Made by a program: the position numbers and the translations under genes. The notes under the pieces were generated by a model. The model was not told where the DNA came from and searched no databases. It worked only from the letters and a program-made list of their open reading frames with translations. This document shows positions 55,280-64,000 of a DNA stretch of 64,000 nt, piece after piece. The DNA lies in assembly GCF_048569485.1 (NCBI RefSeq), contig NC_134364.1, positions 131,023,789-131,087,788 on the forward strand. The letters run 5' to 3'. The stretch comes from Anomaloglossus baeobatrachus (Eukaryota; Chordata; Amphibia; Anura; Aromobatidae). Position 1 is the stretch's first letter; every line of letters starts with the position of its first letter.

Positions 55280-57890
55280 ATGATTAGAACGTGTAACACT
55301 CACAAGGCTGCGGACGTGAAGCGACACCTCATGGAGACCTTCCTACAAGTCATTGGGTATGGGGCTGTGTGGAGTGGCCTCCGCTCTCCTGACCTGACCC
55401 CATTGCACTTCTTTCTGTGAGGTCACATCAAACAGCAGGTGTATGCGACCCCTCCACCAACATTGCAGGACCTACGACCACGTATCACAGATGCTTGTAC
55501 AAACGTGTCACCTGCCATATTGCACAGCGTGCAGCAAGATACAGTATGCTGTGCAGAGGCCAGATGTGCATTGCAGCAAGATACAGTATGCTGTGCAGAG
55601 CCCAGATGTGCATTGCAGCAAGATACAGTATGCTGTTCAGAGGCCAGATGTGCATTGCAGCAAGATACAGTATGCTGTGCAGAGGCCAGATGTGCATTGC
55701 AGCAAGATACAGTATGCTGTGCAGAGGCCAGATGTGCATTGCAGCAAGATACAGTATGCTGTGCAGAGGCCAGATGTGCATTGCAGCAAGATACAGTATG
55801 CTGTGCAGAGGCCAGATGTGCATTGCAGCAAGATACAGTATGCTGTGCAGAGGCCAGATGTGCATTGCAGCCAGATACAGTATGCTGTGCAGAGGCCAGA
55901 TGTGCATTGCAGCCAGATACAGTATGCTGTGCAGAGGCCAGATGTGCATTGCAGCAAGATACAGTATGCTGTGCAGAGGCCAGATGTGCATTACAGCAAG
56001 ATACAGTATGCTGTGCAGAGGCCAGATGTGCATTGCAGCAAGATACAGTATGCTGTGCAGAGGCCAGATGTGCATTGCAGCCAGATACAGTATGCTGTGC
56101 AGAGGCCAGATGTGCATTGCAGCCAGATACAGTATGCTGTGCAGAGGCCAGATGTGCATTGCAGCCAGATACAGTATGCTGTGCAGAGGCCAGATGTGCA
56201 TTGCAGCAAGATACAGTATGCTGTGCAGAGGCCAGATGTGCATTGCAGCAAGATACAGTATGCTGTGCAGAGGCCAGATGTGCAGTGCAGCAAGATACAG
56301 TATGCTGTGCAGAGCCCAGATGTGCATTGCAGCAAGATACAGTATGCTGTGCAGAGCCCAGATGTGCATTGCAGCAAGATACAGTATGCTGTGCAGAGGC
56401 CAGATGTGCATTGCAGCAAGATACAGTATGCTGTGCAGAGGCCAGATGTGCATTGCAGCAAGATACAGTATGCTGTGCAGAGGCCAGATGTGCATTGCAG
56501 CAAGATACAGTATGCTGTGCAGAGGCCAGATGTGCATTGCAGCCAGATACAGTATGCTGTGCAGAGGCCAGATGTGCATTACAGCCATATACAGTATGCT
56601 GTGCAGAGCCCAGATGTGCATTGCAGCCATATACAGTATGCTGTGCAGAGGCCAGATGTGCATTACAGCCAGATACAGTATGCTGTGCAGAGGCCAGATG
56701 TGCAGTGCAGCAAGATACAGTATGCTGTGCAGAGGCCAGATGTGCATTACAGCCAGATACAGTATGCTGTGCAGAGGCCAGATGTGCATTGCAGCAAGAT
56801 ACAGTATGCTGTGCAGAGGCCAGATGTGCATAGCAGCAAGATACAGTATGCTGTGCAGAGCCCAGATGTGCATTGCAGCAAGATACAGTATGCTGTGCAG
56901 AGCCCAGATGTGCATTGCAGCAAGATACAGTATGCTGTGCAGAGGCCAGATGTGCATTGCAGCCAGATACAGTATGCTGTGCAGAGCCCAGATGTGCAGT
57001 GCAGCCAGATACAGTATGCTGTGCAGAGGCCAGATGTGCATTGCAGCAAGATACAGTATGCTGTGCAGAGCCCAGATGTGCATTGCAGCCAGATACAGTA
57101 TGCTGTGCAGAGCCCAGATGTGCATTGCAGCCAGATACAGTATGCTGTGCAGAGGCCAGATGTGCATTGCAGCCAGATACAGTATGCTGTGCAGAGGCCA
57201 GATGTGCATTACAGCCAGATACAGTATGCTGTGCAGAGGCCAGATGTGCATTGCAGCCAGATACAGTATGCTGTGCGAGTCCAGATGTGCATTACAGCAA
57301 GATACAGTATGCTGTGCAGAGCCCAGATGTGCATTGTAGCAAGATACAGTATGCTGTGCAGAGGCCAGATGTGCATTGCAGCAAGATACAGTATGCTGTG
57401 CAGAGGCCAGATGTGCATTGCAGCAAGATACAGTATGCTGTGCAGAGGCCAGATGTGCATTGCAGCCAGATACAGTATGCTGTGCAGAGGCCAGATGTGC
57501 ATTGCAGCAAGATACAGTATGCTGTGCAGAGCCCAGATGTGCATTGCAGCCAGATACAGTATGCTGTGCAGAGCCCAGATGTGCATTGCAGCCAGATACA
57601 GTATGCTGTGCAGAGCCCAGATGTGCAGTGCAGCCAGATACAGTATGCTGTGCAGAGGCCAGATGTGCATTGCAGCCAGATACAGTATGCTGTGCAGAGG
57701 CCAGATGTGCATTACAGCAAGATACAGTATGCTGTGCAGAGGCCAGATGTGCATTACAGCAAGATACAGTATGCTGTGCAGAGGCCAGATGTGCATTGCA
57801 GCAAGATACAGTATGCTGTGCAGAGGCCAGATGTGCATTGCAGCAAGATACAGTATGCTGTGCAGAGGCCAGATGTGCATTGCAACTGAC
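55280..57890 (+). pseudogene. Mariner-like transposase C-terminal remnant, copy 2, with tandem expansion
   Basis: Reads SPDLTPLHFFL, then the same in-frame stop as copy 1, then GHIKQQVYATPPPTLQDLRP. The last 14 residues (RYSMLCRGQMCIAA in one frame) are repeated 56 times. Because 42 is divisible by three, long frames run through the array on both strands. They are not evidence of a protein. The third catalytic acidic position is His, as in copy 1. Confidence 0.78.
55530..57881. repeat. 42-bp minisatellite, 56 units
   Basis: The unit TGCAGCAAGATACAGTATGC plus TGTGCAGAGGCCAGATGTGCAT. The distance between the first TGCAGC (55530) and the terminal TGCAAC (57881) is 2351 = 56 x 42 - 1. The single missing base falls near 57271. 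Unit variants are CAAG/CCAG, GGCC/GCCC, GCATT/GCAGT. Confidence 0.97.
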
Positions 57891-58572
57891 GGGGGCCACT
57901 AATGAGCGCCATATGCGTGACCAGCATTCAATGTTTGGGGGGGTCATGGGTTTCATATCATAGCATTTCTGTATGTTAGGTGTGGATTCGTATTGAATTG
58001 ATGATGCCCTGCAACTTTGTAATTCACTTTTTTTCTCTATCTCGTTCCGTTTTTGAGATAAAAATGCTAACTCTGTTGTTTTCCACCAGGTGGTGCTATA
58101 GGTGGTTTCATTGCATAGCGCATGGCTACTTTACTATACCTAGATACCACTTCTATGCCTATAGCTGCCGCCGTTCTCAGGTTAATGGCGGTGGACAGAA
58201 TATGGGTGGACACACTGTATAATATATACAGTGGAGAAAATAAATATTTGATACACTACCAATTTTGCAAGTTTTCCCACCTACAAAGAGTGGAGAGGTC
58301 AGTAATTTGTATCGCAGGTATCTTCAACTGTGACAGACAGAATAAAAATAATCTAGAAAATCCCATTGTTTGATTTTTAAATAATTATTTGCATTTTATT
58401 GCATGAAATAAGTATTTGATCACCGACCAACCAGCAAGAATTCTGCCTCTCACAGACCTGTTATTTTTTTTCTCCTCCTCTGCCCTCATTACCTGTATTA
58501 ATTGTATCTGTGTGAACTAGTTACCTGTATAAAAGACACCTGTCCACACAATCACACTCCAACCTCTCCACC

Positions 58573-60480
58573 ATAGCCAAGATCAAAGAGCGGTCTAAGG
58601 ACACCAGAGACAAAACTGTAGACCTGCACAAGGCTGGGATGGGCTACAGGACAATAGGCAAGCAGCTGGGTGAGAAGGCAACAACTGTTGGGGCAATTAT
58701 TAGATAATGGAAGAAACACAAGATGACTGTCAATCTTACTCTGTCTGGAGATCCTTGCAAGATTTCACTTTATGGGGTAAGGATGATTATGAGAAAGGTC
58801 AGGAATCAGCCCAGAACTACTTGGAAGGACCTGGTCAATGACGTGAAGAGAGCTGGGACCACAGTCTCAAAGATTACCGTTAGTAACACACTATGCCATC
58901 ATGGATTAAAAATCAGGGTACACAAGGTCCCCCTGCTCACACCTGCATGTGTCCATGCCTATTTGAAGTTCACCAATGACCATCTGGAAGATCCAGAGGA
59001 GGCATGGGAGAAGGTCATGTGGTCAGGTAAGACTTAAATAGAACTTTTTGCGATCAACTGCACTCACCATGTTTGGAGAAGAATGAGTAAAAGTGTCACA
59101 CCGGTGAAGCATGGGGGATACATCATACTCTGGGGAAGCTTTCCTGCAAAAGGGACAGGACGACTGCACCGTATTGAAGGGATGGATGCCTTCATGCATA
59201 GTGAGAATTTTGGCCAACAACCTCCTTCCCTCAGTAAGAGCATTGAAAATAAATCTTGGCTGTGTCTTCCAGCATGACAATGACCTATGACACAAAGCCA
59301 GGGAAACTAAGGAGCAGCTCCATAAGAAACATTTCAAGGCACTGGAGTGGCCTAGCCAGTCTCCAAACCTAAACCCAATAAAACATTTTTGGACTTAGCT
59401 GAAACTCAATGTTGCTCAGCGACAGACCCAAAATCTGAAAGATCTGGAGAAGATCTGTATGGAGGAGTGACCTGAAAGATCTGGAGAAGATCTGCATGGA
59501 GGAGTGGCCTGAAAGATCTGGATAACATCTGTATGGAGGAGTTGACCTGAAAGATCTGGAGAAGATCCGTATGAACTTGAAAGATCTGGAGAAGATCTGA
59601 ATGGAGGCGTCACCTGGAAGATCTGGAGAAGATCTGTATGGAGGAGTGAGCTGGAAGATCTGGAGAAGATCTGTATGGAGGAGTGACCTGAAAGATCTGG
59701 AGAAGATCTGTATGGAGGAGTGACCTGAAAGATCTGGAGAAGATCTGTATGGAGGAGTGACCTGAAACATCTGGAGAAGATCTGTATGGAGGAGTGACTT
59801 GAAAGATCTGGAGAAGATCTGTATGGAGGAGTGACCTGAAAGATCTGGAGAAGAACTGTATGGAGGAGTGACCTGAAAGATCTGGAGAAGATCTGTATGG
59901 AGGAGTGACCTGAAAGATCTGGAGAAGATCTGTATGGAGGAGTGACCTGCAAGATCTGGAGAAGATCTGTATGGAGGAGTGACCTGCAAGATCTGGAGAA
60001 GATCTGTATGGAGGAGTGACCTGCAAGATCTGGAGAAGATCTGTATGGAGGAGTGACCTGAAAGATCTGGAGAAGATCTGTATGCAGGAGTGAGCTGGAA
60101 GATCTGGAGAAGATCTGTATGGAGGAGTGACCTGAAAGATCTGGAGAAGATCTGCATGGAGGAGTGACCTGAAAGATCTGGAGAAGATCTGCATGGAGGA
60201 GTGGCCTGAAAGATCTGGAGAAGATCTGCATGGAGGAGTGACCTGAAAGATCTGGAGAAGATCTGCATGGAGGAGTGGCCTGAAAGATCTGGAGACGATC
60301 TGCATGGAGGAGTGACCTGAAAGATCTGGAGAAGATCTGCATGGAGGAGTGGCCTGAAAGATCTGGAGAAGATGCGTATGGAGGATTGGGCCAAAATCCA
60401 ATCTGTAGTGTGTGCAGACTTGGTCCAGAACTACAAGAAACAACCGACCTCTGTAACTGCAAACAAAGGTTTCTACCAAA
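58573..60480 (+). pseudogene. Tc1-like transposase E (broken)
   Basis: The start codon now reads ATA at 58573. The N-terminal part ([24 protein letters not shown]) is a helix-turn-helix. A stop replaces the Lys expected before WKKHK at about 58706. 58723-59037 reads [10 protein letters not shown] ... [19 protein letters not shown] ... [12 protein letters not shown], with the first catalytic Asp changed (SGKT instead of SDET). The later part shows VKHGG and the decayed QHDNDL-type region, with several stops. The C-terminal LEKICMEEW motif seeds the minisatellite, and VTANKGFYQ marks the end. Confidence 0.82.
59436..60385. repeat. 37-bp minisatellite at the 3' end of transposase E, about 25 units
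   Basis: The unit GATCTGGAGAAGATCTGTAT plus GGAGGAGTGACCTGAAA repeats at 37 bp (for example 59721 and 59758). Some units are shortened (59545-59600). Three units (111 bp) return to frame, which explains the long minus-strand frames. Confidence 0.95.
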
Positions 60481-61119
60481 TATTAAGTTATGATTCTCGA
60501 ATTTATTAAATACTTATTTCATGCAACAAAGTGTAAATTATTTTAAAATCTCATAGAATGTGATGTTCTGGATTTTGGGGGGATCAGCCTGTCACAGTTG
60601 AAGTTACCCACGATACAAATTACAGACCTCTCCATTCTTAGTAGGTGGGAAAATGTTCAGAAATGGCAGCGTATCACATACTTTCCCCACTGTGTATATA
60701 CACACAAAATAGTCACACATTTATACATTCATAGTTCTCAAACTCATATACATTACATATGTATATACAGTGGTGTTCATAAGTCCTGCATAGGATAAAT
60801 TGATTTTTCAAGTTTTAAACGTTTTCTGTGGAATATCTTCGATGCTAATATGACATATTATATATGGTTTTGTTCAGAAAACAATGATGCATTCTCTCCC
60901 TGTAATATTTGTAGCTTTTTGAAGCAGTTTTGATGGAAATTATTGCAACAATATGGGAATTGAAAGCACAACTAAATATTGTACAGCTTCAGATCCAAAA
61001 TTAGCCAATCACAGATGAGGTTTTTGTGACCAATCATAACCTGGATATGGCAGCCAATCACATTCCATTACATTGCATCCCATCTGCTGCTTAGTTAGTT
61101 TTATCTGTAGGTCTATCTA

Positions 61120-62190
61120 GTGAATCATACTGTAGAGCTTTATGATGGAGCCTTCAGATTCTTGTCAGCGGAGGATCGTGTGCGAGTTGTGGTGCTACAT
61201 GAAGAGGGTTACACTGGCCCCCAGATCGCAGGGAAGGTCACTGTAATCAGAAACATAAGCAGCTTGGAATTACCCAGGACAGGCCCAGATCTGGTCGGCC
61301 CAGAAAGTCAACTAAAAGGGAGGATAGATACTGATAAGAACATCCCTCGCCAATCAAAAGCTCACCTCTCCTCAGCTTCTGCGAGAATGGCAAGAAAAGG
61401 GCAATATTGAGGCAGCAACATCCACTGTTAGGAAGAGATGTTTGGAAGCAGGATTGAGAGGGTGCAAGGCCCGAAAGAAGCCATTGATGACAGCCATACA
61501 GGGTGCAAGGCCCGAAAGAAGCCATTGATGACAGCCATACAGGGTGCAAGGCCTGAAAGAAGCCATTGATGACCGCCATACAAAGACAAAGGCGAAAACT
61601 GTGGGCATTGAAATATTCAAAATGGAGCAAGGAGGAGTGGGAAAAAGTGCTATTTAGTGATGAAAGCACTTTCTGCATTTTAGGAAATGATGGCAAGTCT
61701 TATGTGAGAAGGTTTCCACATGAAGAGTACAAGCCAGAGTGTTTGAGCTTCTCTGTAAAACATCCGATGAAAGTCATGGTCTGGGCTGGATGGCCGCCAA
61801 TGGTGCTGGAAGGCTTCATATTGTGGAGGGTTAATGCAAAAAAATACATAGACATCCTTAATAAGAAAATGCTGCCTTCTGCTCAACACCTGTTTTCGGG
61901 GCATTATATCTTCCAGGATGATAATGCTCCTTGTCACAGAGCTAAGACAGTAACGGAATGGAAACAAAAGAACAAGGTGGCTACTACTGACCGGCCAGCC
62001 CAGTCCCCGGACCTCAATCTAATGGAAAATGTGTGGCACAAGGTATCAATAGAGATTTCTAAAAAATCAGCCAAGGACCAATAGAGAGTTGATTGAGGCT
62101 TTGATACAGGCCTGGAACCTCATCATCACTGGTGACCATCTGCAGAAGCTCGTGCACTCAATGCCACAGAGATGCAAAGGCCAATAAAGT
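61120..62190 (+). pseudogene. Tc1-like DD34E transposase F (broken)
   Basis: The N-terminal part (FLSAEDRVRVVVLHEEGYTG, PQIAGKV) is a helix-turn-helix, then a basic linker and a frame change before ARMARKGQY. The catalytic half 61566-62084 is open: LFSDESTFCILG, VMVWAGWPPMVLEGF, IFQDDNAPCHRAKT, SPDLNLMENVWHKV. I count 34 residues between the second Asp and the Glu, so the triad is present. A frame shift near 62080 spoils the last 40 residues. A tandem triplication at 61461-61583 (41 bp, not divisible by three) also shifts the frame. Confidence 0.87.
61461..61583. repeat. 41-bp tandem triplication in transposase F
   Basis: GGTGCAAGGCCCGAAAGAAG starts at 61461, 61502 and 61543. The unit encodes the GCKARKKPLMTAIQ segment just before the catalytic domain. 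Confidence 0.95.
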
Positions 62191-62564
62191 ATTAGAAGCT
62201 AAAGATATACTTAAAAGGCCCCGAATCAGGACTCTGAATTACATAAAAAATAATAAATCTTGAATTTTACTTTTTAAGTCTGTGTGAACTTGCATTGGAC
62301 GTTAATGAACTTAGAAACCTGTTCCCCATTCTACACACTGCACTGGTGCAGGTATGGTTATGCTGTAAAAAAAATATCAAAAATGCACATAGCAAAACAA
62401 TCTATACACTTGGGACATTCAAAAATGAGTCTGGCTTACAATGAGGGATTCCAAAAACATATGTTCCACCAGTTTCACTGTAGAGATGCAGAAGTATGAA
62501 ATCTATAGTTTTCTTTATGCCTATGCAGGACTTATGAACACCACTGTATCTATCAACACATACT

Positions 62565-62870
62565 ATATCACAAAACTGAGTACACCCCTTACTTTTTTGG
62601 AAATATTTTACATCTTTTCATGGGGAAACACTGACGTTATGACACAATGTGTAATGTCCAGCGTGTATAACAGTGTACATTTGGTGTGCCCTCTAAATAA
62701 CCCCACACAGATTAATGACTAAACAAAACTGAGTACACCCCTAAGTGAAAATGATCAAATTGTGACCAAAGTTTCAATATTTTGTGTGGCCACCATTATT
62801 TTCAAGGACAGCCTTAACTGTTTATAGGAGCCACTGGAATCCTCTTCTGTCCTCCATTGGCACATATATG
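62565..62870 (-). mobile_element. Tc1-like terminal remnant G
   Basis: CACAAAACTGAGTACACCCC near 62570 and a second CAAAACTGAGTACACCCCTA near 62724 match a common Tc1 end. The tail (TTGTGTGGCCACCATTATTT) is the start of the usual coding region in reverse. Truncated. Confidence 0.65.
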
Positions 62871-62878
62871 CATGCTAT

Positions 62879-63125
62879 GGGTCTGATTCATCAAGAGCGG
62901 CGTGCTGAAGGGGGTGTACTGTATACAGACGCCTCCTCATGACTCGGTAGCATGTGGCGAGCTGCGTGCACCACGCCGGAAATCTCACTCCAGATATCGC
63001 TTGTTCCATACATTTCAACACAGCCAGGAGAAAGTAGCTTGAAAACTCCAAAAGCCGGAACGTTTTGTCACAACTCCGCGCTGTGACTTTTCATCTGGCG
63101 TGAAAGCTCTGATGAATCTTGTCCT
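62879..63125. mobile_element. MITE with CTGATTCATCA-type ends
   Basis: GGGTCTGATTCATCAAGAGC on the left and GCTCTGATGAATCTTGTCCT on the right are inverted. Inside are GGCGTG/CACGCC motifs. Target duplication not clear. Confidence 0.65.
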
Positions 63126-63871
63126 AAGTGTATATACATCCACACTGATACATCCATATAATATATACATCCACACTGGACAAGATCACTGGCATCCATT
63201 ACACACCATTTGCTACGAGTGCAGTGATCTGCTCTATCCCGGAGGGAGGTGCACACATCGAGCGTCTACACCGTCCTCGGCACTGGCTCCAGTAACTGAC
63301 ATCTGCACAGAAAGATACAGCTCGGACCTGTCCGCTGTTCTAGAATCTGCCTTATTGTGTCCCTACATCCAGAGCATGGGCCTTCATTACCATCACAGAA
63401 CACTGCACTCACCTCCTCCTTATCTGTAGTGTGTATGTCATCTGTCATTAACCAGTTCAGGACCGGCACATTTCCCCCCCCCTTGATCCGGATCAGACAC
63501 ATTTCCATACACACTATTACCCCATTATGCCCTTTGAGCTGCAGATGCATCATCTACATGTCCAACAGCCAGAGCTAGGCGCCACCCATTGCTGTTAAAC
63601 ATTTAGATGCCACTGTCAATATTTAACGGTGGCATTGAAATGGCATAGCTGCACACACTGGTTTCCTTAACCCCCGATGAGTTATCATGGCAGCCAGGGA
63701 TCTACTAAAGGTCCTTCGCGGCCATAGGCTGAGCTACATAAGAGACCATGAGTTACACTGTATACTGCAATACTGTGCACCCTTCTCATGCAAATCCGTT
63801 TTGCTGTTTTAGAGAAATCCATTGACTGGAGGGCACTGCCTCTCTCCTTTTTATTCCTTTTCTGCTGCCTA
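63126..63871. other. Unassigned spacer
   Basis: Short direct repeat of ATACATCCACACTG (63130-63178). No gene or clear element seen. Confidence 0.4.
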
Positions 63872-63875
63872 TTAA

Positions 63876-64000
63876 AGCGCACTAATCACCAGGATTTTCC
63901 TATATAACCTAAATCCAGGCTATACTGGCACGATCAGGCTGATTCTATACATACAGTGCTATACTGGCGCTATCAGGCTGATTCTATACATACAGTGCTA
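63876..64000 (+). mobile_element. Left end of a TTAA-type MITE with 39-bp subterminal repeats
   Basis: After TTAA (63872-63875) comes AGCGCACTAATCACCAGG, then a 39-bp unit (TATACTGGCACGATCAGGCT onward at 63921 and 63960) that runs off the window edge. Confidence 0.6.

Larger units (their letters stand above)
55027..58217 (+). mobile_element. Mariner-like non-autonomous element, copy 2, with giant coding minisatellite
   Basis: CAGTGTGTCCACCC at 55027 and its complement ending 58217 are flanked by TA (55025-55026, 58218-58219). Outside the array it matches copy 1 closely, with the same internal deletion and the same defective C-terminal transposase. The array (55530-57881) makes up three quarters of its length. 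Confidence 0.9.
58229..60692 (+). mobile_element. Tc1-like transposon E
   Basis: The left end CAGTGGAGAAAATAAATATT and right ...CTTTCCCCACTG are inverted. TA is present on the left (58227-58228). The right flank now reads TG. It contains a broken transposase with a 37-bp minisatellite near its 3' end. Starts 11 bp after mariner copy 2. Confidence 0.88.
60768..62546 (+). mobile_element. Tc1-like transposon F
   Basis: CAGTGGTGTTCATAAGTCCT at 60768 and its complement ending at 62546 are flanked by TA (60766-60767, 62547-62548). 1779 bp, the expected size. It carries a transposase with three 41-bp tandem units in the middle. Confidence 0.92.

Noticed and set aside
55417-57956. Reading frames of up to about 820 residues on both strands
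   Set aside because: They run through the 42-bp array. A unit divisible by three and free of stops stays open for its whole length in every frame. No start context, no domain.
59369-60479. Leu/Ser/Phe-rich minus-strand proteins of about 340 residues
   Set aside because: Frames through the 37-bp array, where three units return to frame. It is antisense to a Tc1 transposase.

Overview
The window looks like intergenic DNA from a large, repeat-rich vertebrate genome, most likely an anuran amphibian. That is inferred from the repeat fauna: a DIRS tyrosine-recombinase retroelement, two Gypsy elements of the Gmr1 type (integrase ahead of reverse transcriptase), an L1-group LINE, at least six Tc1-like families, a mariner-like family, a BED/hAT transposon, and many foldback MITEs with TTA or TTAA target duplications. 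I found no tRNA, rRNA or CRISPR and no convincing host gene. The one candidate host exon (46342-46446) is weak. A 200-base assembly gap lies at 48791-48990.

Layout. 1-~5706: minus-strand Gmr1-type Gypsy element running off the left edge. 6179-12225: DIRS element with inverted terminal repeats and an internal complementary region. 12341-18945: a 39-bp minisatellite split by a mariner-like element, itself split by a 5.5-kb hAT transposon. 19152-19817: TTAA foldback MITE. 20753-27711: minus-strand L1 carrying a TTA MITE in ORF2 and a 55-bp minisatellite in ORF1. 27712-30801: Tc1-like element with a MITE inside its transposase, then a chimeric Tc1 remnant. 31062-34528: hAT-like/TTAA repeat fragments, a 30-bp minisatellite and MITEs. 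34529-40173: second, nearly whole Gmr1-type Gypsy element with two 520-bp LTRs. 40174-44142: a duplicated flank (24-bp minisatellite, about 12 and about 63 units) separated by a Penelope-like fragment with a hammerhead-like motif. 44085-45819: nested TTAA and TTA elements. 46498-49209: homopurine satellite with the gap. 49284-62870: five Tc1-like elements or remnants, a second mariner copy, a retroposed insert with a tail, and a palindromic insert. 62879-64000: MITE remnants.

The most interesting signal is a recurrent one. Minisatellites have grown from inside transposable-element coding sequence, often from the 3' end of the transposase. The mariner family shows both stages in one window: a single-copy 42-bp segment bounded by TGCAGC (18511/18553), and a sister copy in which the same segment is repeated 56 times (55530-57881). 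Comparable arrays occur in three Tc1 families (41, 37 and 41 bp) and in L1 ORF1 (55 bp). The very long reading frames across these arrays are by-products of units divisible by three or of low complexity, not genes.

All coordinates and translations were read by eye. Family names rest on recognisable motifs, not on a database search.
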